The notes under the pieces: model-generated | Told to the model about the DNA's origin: nothing | Databases searched by the model: none | Seen by the model: the letters and a program-made list of their open reading frames with translations, nothing else | Origin: Picosynechococcus sp. PCC 7002 | GTDB lineage: Bacteria; Cyanobacteriota; Cyanobacteriia; Cyanobacteriales; MRBY01 | Assembly (NCBI RefSeq): GCF_963860125.1 | Contig: NZ_CAWLFA010000001.1 | Location: 868,001 to 932,000 of the forward strand | Length of the DNA: 64,000 nt | Direction of reading: 5' to 3' | Part shown: piece after piece, positions 8,764 to 16,445 of the stretch | How positions within the stretch are numbered: position 1 is the stretch's first letter | Layout: every line of letters starts with the position of its first letter | Made by a program: the position numbers and the translations under genes

Positions 8764-10110
8764 CTATAGAGCTTGGCAAAGGTGACGAAAATGATCGCCT
8801 CGGTGCTCGAAACTGCGGTATTGATCGAAGCTGGCACAGGCGGGAGAAAGAAGCACCGTTTTCGGTTGATAGGTCGGAATTAAGGCAACACTGCGGGCGA
8901 TCGCCTTTTCTAGGGTTTCAACGATTTCGTACTGGGTGTAATCGCTCTCTTGGAGTAACTGAGCAAACTGGGGGGCCGCCTCACCAATTAAAAGCACCGT
9001 CGCTGCCTTTTCTTTAATTTTTTCGATCCAGGCCCCAGCATTGCCTGCTTTGGGTTCGCCCCCAGCAATGAGAATCACCGGGCCAGGGGCCGCATTTAAG
9101 CCCACCTCAGCAGCATCATAGTTCGTTGCTTTACTGTCGTTGATAAAATCAACCCCCTGGTGCTGGCAAATGAACTCAAGACGATGGGGCACCCCAGGAA
9201 AAGTAGCAATAGCCTCGGCGATCGCCCCTTTGTCAATATTTGCTAACCGGGCGGCGGCGATCGCCAAGAGTAAATTCTGGAGATTATGGTCGCCGACCAT
9301 TTTGAGTAGAGAAACCGGAATTACCAATTCCCCAAAGGCTTTCACCCAAGCATCCTGGATAAATACCCCCCGTTTAGGATCGCACGGTAAATGTTCTGCT
9401 CCCTTGATGCTTGTCCAATAGGCGTCGGGCCATTGCTCTGCCTGCGATCGCAAAAACGGATCATCTCCATTTAAGACCTGGCGACGACTACGCTGAATGA
9501 GGGACGCTTTAATGCTGTGATAATTGTCGAGGGTGTAGTGGCGGGCGAGGTGGTCTGGCGTGAAGGTCGTCCACACACCAATTTGGGGACGCAGGGTCGG
9601 CGCAGATTCGATCTGATAGCTACTAATTTCGGCCACGATCCACTCCGGGGTGGCTTCTCCCAACGCAAGCTCGCAGGCGGCATGGCCAATATTCCCGCAG
9701 GCAGGGCCGCCCCGACCCGCTACCTGAAAAATCGCTTCTACCAGGGCCGTAGTGGTGGTTTTACCATTGGTGCCTGTAATGCCGACCCAGGGTTTTTGAT
9801 CCAGATTGCGCCAGGCCAATTCCATTTCGCCGATGGTGTCAATGCCTTGATCCCGCGCCTCTTTCAGAAAAGGAATATCCCAGGGCACCCCCGGACTGAC
9901 GACGATTAAATCCGGGCGATCGCCTTCTTTCAAACTGGGGGTATGGCCGAGTTTGACCATAATCCCTTGGGCCGACAGCTCCTGTTGCACTGCCACGAGG
10001 GATTCATCCGTTTGGCGATCGCCTAAGACCACCTCCCAACCTTGCCGCTTTAAAAGCCGTGCTGCCGCAATTCCCGAACGACCAATGCCAATGACGAGCG
10101 CCTGAGCCAT
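8764..10110 (-). CDS. murD: UDP-N-acetylmuramoyl-L-alanine--D-glutamate ligase (MurD)
   Basis: MurD adds D-glutamate to UDP-MurNAc-L-Ala in the cytoplasmic phase of peptidoglycan synthesis, using ATP. The 448-residue protein has an N-terminal Rossmann domain (VIGIGRSGIAAARLLKRQG), the central ATP-binding domain with GTNGKTTTT at 113-121, and the C-terminal Mur-ligase domain with FINDSKATN and the late LLSPACASFDQYRSFEHRGD motif typical of MurD. Length and motifs are normal. It lies on the same strand as the methyltransferase gene and 57 nt from the response-regulator gene, but nothing shows they are co-regulated. Confidence 0.96.
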   Translation of the reverse strand: MAQALVIGIGRSGIAAARLLKRQGWEVVLGDRQTDESLVAVQQELSAQGIMVKLGHTPSLKEGDRPDLIVVSPGVPWDIPFLKEARDQGIDTIGEMELAWRNLDQKPWVGITGTNGKTTTTALVEAIFQVAGRGGPACGNIGHAACELALGEATPEWIVAEISSYQIESAPTLRPQIGVWTTFTPDHLARHYTLDNYHSIKASLIQRSRRQVLNGDDPFLRSQAEQWPDAYWTSIKGAEHLPCDPKRGVFIQDAWVKAFGELVIPVSLLKMVGDHNLQNLLLAIAAARLANIDKGAIAEAIATFPGVPHRLEFICQHQGVDFINDSKATNYDAAEVGLNAAPGPVILIAGGEPKAGNAGAWIEKIKEKAATVLLIGEAAPQFAQLLQESDYTQYEIVETLEKAIARSVALIPTYQPKTVLLSPACASFDQYRSFEHRGDHFRHLCQAL

Positions 10111-10167
10111 ACCATCTCTGTCGAAATAATGTGATCGCTGATTGTACCGAATTATGGCCGCTTTCCC

Positions 10168-10923
10168 CTAACCAAATCGATAGCCAAAGCCCCGCACTGT
10201 GATTAAATATTCCGGCTGACTCGGATCTAACTCTAACTTTTCCCGTAACCAGCGGATATGCACATCTACCGTTTTTGTATCCCCTAGAAAATCAGCACCC
10301 CAAACCTGTTCAATTAACTGATCCCGTGACCAGACCCGGCGCGGATAGCTCATAAACAATTCCAATAAACGATATTCCTTGGGCGACAAACTCACTTCCT
10401 CACCCCGCACTGTCACCCGACACTCCTCCGGGAACAAAGAAATATCCTTAAACTGACGTACCGAATTTTTAGGCGTGCTCCGGATAAACTGCTGACGCCG
10501 CAACAGCGCACGGCACCGGGCCACCAACTCCCGCAGACTAAACGGCTTGGTTAAATAATCATCCGCGCCCACCTCTAGGCCCAATACCCGGTCTGTCTCA
10601 CTCGCCTTGGCACTTAGAACTAAAATCGGAATTGTGTTTCCCTGATATCTCAAAAAACGACATAGATCTAAGCCATTCACCTCCGGCAACATAATATCTA
10701 GGATCACCAAATCCAGAGGCATATCCGGGGCATTGAATTCTGGATTTTGCAGCATATTCAAGCCTGTGCGGCCATTATCCGCAAAAAAGACCTCATAGCC
10801 TTCTTCCTCTAAACCCATCACAATCATGTCACGAATGACTGCCTCGTCCTCCACTACTAGGATCCGTGCTTTCGTCGATAGCTCAGCATCTAGGGTATGT
10901 GACATCAAATCAAGGGAGAGCAT
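10168..10923 (-). CDS. OmpR/PhoB-family response regulator (SphR-like)
   Basis: A 251-residue two-domain response regulator. The receiver domain has acidic residues in VVEDE, phospho-acceptor Asp76 (LVILDIMLPE) and Lys126 (YLTKPF). The winged-helix DNA-binding domain (about 155-251) ends TVDVHIRWLREKLELDPSQP and then a TVRGFGYRFG terminus. That ending resembles PhoB/SphR, the phosphate-starvation regulator, more than RpaA or RpaB, so SphR is the leading guess but unproven. No histidine kinase is adjacent; instead a putative cyanobacteriochrome gene lies 114 nt upstream on the same strand. An alternative start at Met7 would give 245 residues. Confidence 0.88.
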   Translation of the reverse strand: MLSLDLMSHTLDAELSTKARILVVEDEAVIRDMIVMGLEEEGYEVFFADNGRTGLNMLQNPEFNAPDMPLDLVILDIMLPEVNGLDLCRFLRYQGNTIPILVLSAKASETDRVLGLEVGADDYLTKPFSLRELVARCRALLRRQQFIRSTPKNSVRQFKDISLFPEECRVTVRGEEVSLSPKEYRLLELFMSYPRRVWSRDQLIEQVWGADFLGDTKTVDVHIRWLREKLELDPSQPEYLITVRGFGYRFG

Positions 10924-11037
10924 AAAAATAAATTATTTACAGGGTTACGCCAACATATACATCAAAAGGCAGAGATTTGGCTAGTACATTGTGATTTCCT
11001 ATACATTCACACTGCCAAGTTTAGCCAGGGTCAGGAT

Positions 11038-11526
11038 TTAGTCCATGAGTTGTAAATCACCAGCTAGGGTTTGCGCCTGTTGTCGCACAAACTCCACCTC
11101 CTCCGCTAGCCAAGTCCGGACTTCATGGTGATGAGCCGCTAACAGTCCCCACAAACGTTGATCGACGATGATTGGCGCAACCAGATCGGCCCGCACCCGA
11201 ATTGATCGTAAAAAGTCCAGGTGACAAGGGTCAAAATCACTTGCCTCAATATCTGTAATTTGTAGGATTCTGCCTTGGAGATACCGTTGGGCATAATCAC
11301 CATTAAAACAATCATCGGCCCCCGTCGAGCCTAAAATCGAAAATTCACTCTGGCTCAGGGATTCAATGATCACCTGCCCTTTCCATTCCCGGTAGAAATA
11401 ATAAATGACAACCCGACTCACCCGGAGTTGCCAGCGTGTTTGATCAGTGGCCTGTTGTAGCAATTGATTACGAGTCAGGGTGCGATTTAATCGCTCGTTC
11501 ACTCGATTAAGACTTCGATCAAACAT
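11038..11526 (-). CDS. stand-alone GAF protein, putative DXCF-type cyanobacteriochrome
   Basis: A 162-residue protein consisting of a short N-terminal helix and one GAF domain. The GAF core follows the cyanobacteriochrome pattern: DDCF at residues 71-74, then Y-x3-YLQGRILQITDIE, then DPCH at 99-102, followed by VRADLVAPI and LWGLLAAHHHEVRTW. Cys101-His102 is the canonical bilin-attachment dyad. Cys73 is the second cysteine of DXCF-type photoreceptors, and the two are 28 residues apart, as in TePixJ. No kinase, cyclase or chemotaxis output domain is attached. The neighbouring gene on the same strand is a PhoB-type response regulator. Bilin binding is an inference from motifs; ordinary cyanobacterial GAF domains share the background pattern but usually lack the CH cysteine. 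Confidence 0.8.
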   Translation of the reverse strand: MFDRSLNRVNERLNRTLTRNQLLQQATDQTRWQLRVSRVVIYYFYREWKGQVIIESLSQSEFSILGSTGADDCFNGDYAQRYLQGRILQITDIEASDFDPCHLDFLRSIRVRADLVAPIIVDQRLWGLLAAHHHEVRTWLAEEVEFVRQQAQTLAGDLQLMD

Positions 11527-11650
11527 ATTCGACTGCTAGTTTTATTACCTTCGATTTTATAAAGATCTCCTTCACTTTGGGAATTAATGATGAATTTCCT
11601 CAGAGGGCGCTCCAGTTTTAACCTGCTTTGGCAAGGGATTTGTCTTGAAC

Positions 11651-11686
11651 AAAAAAGCCCTGACAAACCGTAGTGGCTCCCAGGGC
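11651..11686 (-). terminator. rho-independent terminator of petH
   Basis: On the minus strand GCCCTG and CAGGGC form a 6-bp stem around an 18-nt loop, followed by TTTTTTG. It lies about 65 nt after the petH stop codon. Confidence 0.75.
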
Positions 11687-11749
11687 AGAGATTAACAACT
11701 TGCTGAAATTGCACGATAGTGTGACTAGCAGAAGCTCACAGCAACGTTT

Positions 11750-12958
11750 TTAGTAAACTTCCACATGCCAACGGTGTTCTTTTTTCATGGAGCGGCGCAT
11801 TTCTTCCCAATTGAGACCACGCTTCTCTGCTTCGGCGGTAAAGGTTTCGTCAATGGGGGGTTGCATGCCCTTGAGACCACACATATAAACATGGGTATTG
11901 GGTTTTTGAATCATCTCAAAGAGTTCATCAGCATATTCGCTAACGCGGCTTTGAACGTAAACCTTGCCACCATCGGCGGTCTTCTGTTCGCGGCTAATGG
12001 CGTAGGTTAGGCGGAAGTTGTCAGGATTTTCCGCGGCCATTTTTTCGAAGTCGTCTTTATAAAGGATATTGGCAGTATAGGGGACACCGAAGATGAGCCA
12101 TGCCTTGCCTTTAAATTTGTAGTCTTCGTGCTGCTCTTTGAACATCCGCCAGAGGAAAGCCCGGAAAGGTGCAATCCCAGTGCCGGTAGCGAGCATGACG
12201 ACAGTTGCGTCTTCGTCATCGGGCAGCAGCATTTCTTTCCCAACGGGGCCAGTGATCTTGACGTCATCTGTGCCGACAGGAAGATTACAGAGATAGGTGG
12301 AGCACACACCATAAACTGTTTCGCCAGATTCGGGATCTTGGTATTCGAGTTGACGAACACAGAGGGAGACGGTCTTGTTGTCTTCCATATCGCCATGACG
12401 GGTAGAGGCGATGGAATAGAGTCTGAGCTTGTGGGGTTTCCCGTTTTTGTCTTCACCGGGAGGAATAATCCCAATACTTTGACCTTCTAGGTAGCGCAGA
12501 TCGCCTTCGGAAATATCGAAGGTTACGTGACGCACGGTGCCGCTGCCGCCTTCGTCAACAAGCTCGTAGTTTTCGATACATTTGCCGAGGAAGGGGGTCT
12601 TCGGGCGATAAATATTAACTGGAACTGAGGTGTCGGTGGTTTTGGGGTGAACGATTTTTGTCGAAGAAGCCATAGGAGATTGTGCAGATGCTTGGGCGGA
12701 GGACTGGCCTTCACTCACAATCTGGGCTGCATCTTCTGCGGGACGGATACTAACGATTTTGCCTCCCAGTTTGGTAATGCGTTGCATTTCCTGGTTCATT
12801 CTGGCATAGGGCACAGTAATAAATGTGGTGCCACTTTTACGAACGAGGGAGTTTTCGTTACGACCGTCGCCACCCAGACCAACAACTTCGTAGATAAACA
12901 GACGATTGGCGTAGGATTGATTTCCAGTAGAGTTTGCTGTGCTAGTGATACCGTACAT
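11750..12958 (-). CDS. petH: ferredoxin--NADP+ reductase with phycobilisome-linker domain
   Basis: PetH reduces NADP+ with electrons from photosystem I via ferredoxin, and also works in respiratory and cyclic flow. The 402 residues match the length reported for the PCC 7002 enzyme. Residues about 17-75 are a CpcD-like linker domain (RLFIYEVVGLGGDGRNENS) that docks the enzyme to phycobilisome rods. A Ser/Ala/Gln-rich hinge (about 83-100) follows. The FAD domain carries RLYSIAS and YLCNLPVG, and the NADP domain carries ATGTGIAPFRAFLWRM and ends in VEVY with the usual C-terminal Tyr. An internal ATG at Met96 lies where some cyanobacteria start a short isoform, but no ribosome-binding site precedes it. 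Confidence 0.97.
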   Translation of the reverse strand: MYGITSTANSTGNQSYANRLFIYEVVGLGGDGRNENSLVRKSGTTFITVPYARMNQEMQRITKLGGKIVSIRPAEDAAQIVSEGQSSAQASAQSPMASSTKIVHPKTTDTSVPVNIYRPKTPFLGKCIENYELVDEGGSGTVRHVTFDISEGDLRYLEGQSIGIIPPGEDKNGKPHKLRLYSIASTRHGDMEDNKTVSLCVRQLEYQDPESGETVYGVCSTYLCNLPVGTDDVKITGPVGKEMLLPDDEDATVVMLATGTGIAPFRAFLWRMFKEQHEDYKFKGKAWLIFGVPYTANILYKDDFEKMAAENPDNFRLTYAISREQKTADGGKVYVQSRVSEYADELFEMIQKPNTHVYMCGLKGMQPPIDETFTAEAEKRGLNWEEMRRSMKKEHRWHVEVY

Positions 12959-13638
12959 TATGTGCAGTTTCCCAATTATTTTGATTTATCAGTTTTTTTG
13001 ATCTTAAAGGGGGTGGATCGTCGGTACAAACCGCTTTTTCCCGCTTTAGAGTCAAGATTATAAGGGCTTTACTCCATTTAGACTATCATTGTGCTGCCCA
13101 TGCTTTACTGAATGGGGCGGGAAGTGCGACTGATTTTGATGTATCAGAATTGGGATGGCAAGGCCACTGGAAACACGATCTTAGCCGGGCTCGGTTCCTT
13201 GGAGTTAGTTAGTGCAAGATTGTGAGTCAAGGAAGTTTAGAAAGACATTTTAGGGATGTTTCTCTAGGGGTTTTGTGATGGCTGTTGCATTCTTCTTGGG
13301 GCTTTGTAAGGGGATCTTCATAGAGGTAATCTTTTTAGATTTTCTTTAGATTTTTTTGAAATGGATTAGAACGGGGCGATCGCCTTTGCTGGGGAATTGT
13401 GATAGCAAAATATAATCAAACGGCGGTAATCCGTTGAAGATTTAGGGGGATATGTCACAATGAGGGGCGAAACTCTTTGACCATTGGTGTCTATTTAGAA
13501 CAGCCCAAACAGAGCAACTCGCCCCAAGCAATTCCGAAAAATGCCCTTGGTCAACTGTGCGCTGTCACCCAAAATTTGTTGGGAAATTTGACATCAATGG
13601 ATGTGTAACTTAGAAAGCAAGAATCCTAGGCATTCGTA
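12959..13638. other. 680-nt divergent intergenic region between petH and ndhF1
   Basis: This is the longest non-coding gap in the window and must contain both divergent promoters. On the ndhF1 side a TATAAT lies at 13411-13416, directly followed by a small hairpin (AACGG-N7-CCGTT, 13418-13434). One HIP1 site is at 13376. I found no NtcA-type GTA-N8-TAC site, no tRNA, and no ORF with coding character. Confidence 0.5.
13411..13416 (+). promoter_or_regulatory. candidate -10 box upstream of ndhF1
   Basis: TATAAT on the plus strand, 223 nt before the ndhF1 start. TTGCTG lies 19 nt upstream as a weak -35. Tentative. Confidence 0.3.
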
Positions 13639-15633
13639 ATGGAACCGCTTTATCAATATGCATGGTTGATTCCGGTGCTGCCTCTGTTGGGGGCAATGGT
13701 TATCGGGATCGGCTTAATCTCCTTAAACAAATTCACGAACAAGCTACGGCAACTCAATGCGGTATTTGTTCTGTCGCTCATCGGCACTTCGATGGCCCTC
13801 TCTTTTGGGCTACTCTGGAGTCAAATTCAGGGTCATGAAGCCTTTACCTACACCCTAGAATGGGCGGCGGCAGGCGATTTTCATCTGCAGATGGGCTATA
13901 CCGTGGATCACCTGAGTGCCTTGATGTCGGTGATCGTAACCACGGTGGCCTTGCTGGTGATGATCTATACCGATGGTTACATGGCCCACGATCCGGGTTA
14001 TGTCCGTTTTTATGCTTATTTGAGCATTTTTAGCTCGTCGATGTTGGGCTTGGTGTTTAGCCCAAACCTTGTGCAGGTTTACATTTTCTGGGAATTGGTG
14101 GGGATGTGTTCCTACCTCCTGATTGGCTTCTGGTATGACCGCAAGGCGGCGGCCGATGCTTGCCAAAAGGCTTTTGTCACAAACCGTGTCGGCGATTTTG
14201 GTCTCTTGCTGGGGATGCTCGGTCTCTATTGGGCCACGGGCAGTTTTGAGTTTGATCTGATGGGCGATCGCCTGATGGATCTCGTCTCGACGGGGCAAAT
14301 CAGCTCTCTCCTGGCCATTGTCTTTGCTGTACTTGTGTTCCTTGGCCCTGTGGCTAAATCCGCCCAATTTCCGCTCCATGTGTGGCTCCCCGATGCCATG
14401 GAAGGGCCAACCCCCATTTCCGCTTTGATCCACGCGGCGACCATGGTTGCTGCTGGAGTGTTCCTCGTGGCGCGGATGTATCCCGTGTTTGAGCCGATCC
14501 CAGAGGCGATGAATGTCATTGCCTGGACGGGGGCAACCACCGCTTTTCTAGGGGCGACCATTGCCTTAACCCAAAACGACATCAAAAAAGGTCTTGCCTA
14601 TTCCACCATGTCCCAGTTGGGCTACATGGTGATGGCCATGGGGATCGGTGGCTACACCGCTGGGTTGTTTCACCTGATGACCCATGCCTACTTCAAAGCG
14701 ATGCTCTTCTTGGGTTCCGGTTCTGTCATCCATGGTATGGAAGAGGTGGTCGGCCATAATGCTGTGCTGGCCCAGGATATGCGGCTGATGGGTGGCCTGC
14801 GAAAATATATGCCCATCACTGCCACAACGTTTCTCATTGGGACCCTCGCTATCTGTGGGATCCCGCCCTTTGCTGGTTTCTGGTCAAAGGACGAAATTTT
14901 GGGCCTGGCGTTTGAGGCCAATCCTGTGCTCTGGTTCATTGGTTGGGCCACCGCTGGCATGACCGCTTTTTATATGTTCCGGATGTACTTCCTGACCTTT
15001 GAAGGGGAGTTTCGCGGCACGGATCAGCAACTGCAAGAAAAGCTCCTGACGGCGGCAGGTCAAGCCCCCGAAGAAGGCCACCATGGCTCTAAGCCCCACG
15101 AGTCTCCTTTGACGATGACTTTCCCGTTGATGGCTTTGGCAGTTCCGTCGGTATTGATCGGTTTGCTGGGGGTTCCCTGGGGTAATCGGTTTGAAGCTTT
15201 TGTCTTTTCTCCCAACGAAGCAGCAGAGGCCGCTGAGCATGGTTTTGAATTGACAGAATTTTTGATCATGGGTGGTAATTCTGTGGGGATCGCCCTCATT
15301 GGGATTACCATTGCCTCGCTGATGTATCTCCAGCAGAGAATTGATCCGGCTCGTTTGGCCGAAAAATTCCCGGTGTTGTATCAGTTGTCTTTGAACAAAT
15401 GGTACTTCGACGATATCTACAACAATGTTTTTGTGATGGGTACCCGGCGCTTAGCCCGACAAATCCTTGAGGTGGACTATCGCGTCGTCGATGGGGCCGT
15501 AAACCTCACGGGGATCGCCACTCTCCTGAGTGGTGAGGGCTTGAAATACATTGAAAATGGCCGCGTCCAGTTCTATGCGCTCATTGTGTTTGGGGCGGTG
15601 CTAGGCTTCGTCATTTTCTTTAGTGTGGCCTAG
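13639..15633 (+). CDS. ndhF1: NAD(P)H-quinone oxidoreductase subunit 5 (NdhF1)
   Basis: NdhF1 is a proton-pumping antiporter-like subunit of the thylakoid NDH-1 complex used in respiration and cyclic electron flow around photosystem I. The 664-residue protein has about sixteen membrane helices. The conserved core reads VYIFWELVGMCSYLLIGFWY, then KSAQFPLHVWLPDAMEGPTP and ALIHAATMVAAGVFLVARM, with the Lys and Glu residues needed for proton transfer. The long C-terminal part is typical of NdhF1 of the NDH-1L respiratory form rather than the CO2-uptake paralogues NdhF3/F4. No other ndh gene is adjacent. A terminator follows at 15671. Confidence 0.95.
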   Translation: MEPLYQYAWLIPVLPLLGAMVIGIGLISLNKFTNKLRQLNAVFVLSLIGTSMALSFGLLWSQIQGHEAFTYTLEWAAAGDFHLQMGYTVDHLSALMSVIVTTVALLVMIYTDGYMAHDPGYVRFYAYLSIFSSSMLGLVFSPNLVQVYIFWELVGMCSYLLIGFWYDRKAAADACQKAFVTNRVGDFGLLLGMLGLYWATGSFEFDLMGDRLMDLVSTGQISSLLAIVFAVLVFLGPVAKSAQFPLHVWLPDAMEGPTPISALIHAATMVAAGVFLVARMYPVFEPIPEAMNVIAWTGATTAFLGATIALTQNDIKKGLAYSTMSQLGYMVMAMGIGGYTAGLFHLMTHAYFKAMLFLGSGSVIHGMEEVVGHNAVLAQDMRLMGGLRKYMPITATTFLIGTLAICGIPPFAGFWSKDEILGLAFEANPVLWFIGWATAGMTAFYMFRMYFLTFEGEFRGTDQQLQEKLLTAAGQAPEEGHHGSKPHESPLTMTFPLMALAVPSVLIGLLGVPWGNRFEAFVFSPNEAAEAAEHGFELTEFLIMGGNSVGIALIGITIASLMYLQQRIDPARLAEKFPVLYQLSLNKWYFDDIYNNVFVMGTRRLARQILEVDYRVVDGAVNLTGIATLLSGEGLKYIENGRVQFYALIVFGAVLGFVIFFSVA

Positions 15634-15670
15634 CCGTCACTATATTCCGAAAGTTGAGAAGATAAAATTT

Positions 15671-15703
15671 CCCCTTGCCTGAGTGGTGAGGGGTTTTATT
15701 TTT
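15671..15703 (+). terminator. rho-independent terminator of ndhF1
   Basis: CCCCT (15671-15675) pairs with AGGGG (15689-15693), flanked by AAAA and followed by TTTTATTTTT. It lies 38 nt after the ndhF1 stop. Confidence 0.75.
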
Positions 15704-15751
15704 CCTGATAAGATTTGCAGTGGCGTTGTTACAGGGGTTAGCAGAAAAATT

Positions 15752-15976
15752 ATGGCTGAATTTAAACAAGGAACCCAGGTAAAGCTGACACAGTTGCCTC
15801 CCTATCTCAAGACCGCAGACCCGATGCCGATGTTGCGTCCGGCGGATTTATTGGCGGTGGGGGCGGTTGGCACCCTAGGCGATCGCCGCCCTGGTGGTTA
15901 TTGGGCGGTTAAGTTCGAGCGGGGCTCTTTTTTGCTTGAAGAAACCTATCTAGCAGTCGCCACTGGGACGGCCTAA
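15752..15976 (+). CDS. sipA: SipA-like regulatory protein (DUF3148)
   Basis: A 74-residue SH3-like protein. The start is placed at ATG 15752, because the family begins with this MAEFKQGTQVKLTQLPPYLK sequence; an upstream in-frame GTG would run through the ndhF1 terminator. The block KTADPMPMLRPADLL and the later DRRPGGYWAVKFERGSFLLE are diagnostic of SipA. That protein binds the histidine kinase NblS (Hik33) and modulates high-light and nutrient-stress signalling in Synechococcus. The gene ends 2 nt from the stop of the converging ORF at 15979, with no terminator between them. nblS itself is not in the window. Confidence 0.85.
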   Translation: MAEFKQGTQVKLTQLPPYLKTADPMPMLRPADLLAVGAVGTLGDRRPGGYWAVKFERGSFLLEETYLAVATGTA

Positions 15977-15978
15977 AC

Positions 15979-16314
15979 CTAGGAATTGGGCAGATCGACA
16001 GCCGGACTCAGGGGGACAAAATCGCCGTGAATAGTGAGGCCGAGGCACATGGTTTCGCCTGTTTGGATGCGTTTCCCCGTAAGGGCGCAGGTTTCATCCT
16101 TTTTGGCGATCGCCTCAAGGGTCGCCCGAATATCTGCTTCGCTAAACTGGGGGCGATAATCCCCTGAGTTGTGATTGACGTAGTTCCAGAGAATATCGCG
16201 GATTAGAGCTTGGTATCCCTGGTTTCCAGCGAGTTCCTTGAGTTTATCTTTCAGTTTGCGCTCTAGGCGAATACTGGTGACTTCCATTTCTGTCGTGCTA
16301 GTTGCCCGAGTCAT
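15979..16314 (-). CDS. conserved cyanobacterial protein with ribbon-helix-helix-like N-terminus
   Basis: This 111-residue protein begins with a polar MTRATSTTEMEVTSIRLERK segment and a KDKLKELAGNQGYQALIRDILW helix pair that resembles an Arc/CopG ribbon-helix-helix fold. The C-terminal half (about 65-111) has two cysteines in KDETCALTGKRIQTGETMCLG, a small metal-site-like knuckle. A DNA-binding role is plausible but unproven. It lies alone between sipA (convergent) and the FAD oxidoreductase gene (same strand, 131 nt away). Confidence 0.7.
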   Translation of the reverse strand: MTRATSTTEMEVTSIRLERKLKDKLKELAGNQGYQALIRDILWNYVNHNSGDYRPQFSEADIRATLEAIAKKDETCALTGKRIQTGETMCLGLTIHGDFVPLSPAVDLPNS

Positions 16315-16445
16315 AATTTTCGCTGATCCCCTTACATTTAAGACTTTACTAAATATCTGTCCTCGGAATGAGGCAAAACATCAAAAGTTGTAGTGTCAGT
16401 GTAGTGAAAATGTTTTAGAAAAAAAAGCGCGATTTGGCTGAATTG

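Noticed and set aside
12007..12474. 155-codon minus-strand frame inside petH
   Set aside because: Same-strand alternative frame of the very well-supported petH, with low-complexity Ser/Lys/Pro composition.
12671..12673. Internal start in petH for a short FNR isoform at Met96
   Set aside because: The position resembles the short-isoform start of Synechocystis, but no ribosome-binding site precedes it, and PCC 7002-type strains are not known to need it.
13855..14433. 192-codon open frame antisense to ndhF1
   Set aside because: It lies wholly inside ndhF1, is rich in His, Arg and Gln as antisense frames of membrane proteins tend to be, and shows no domain.
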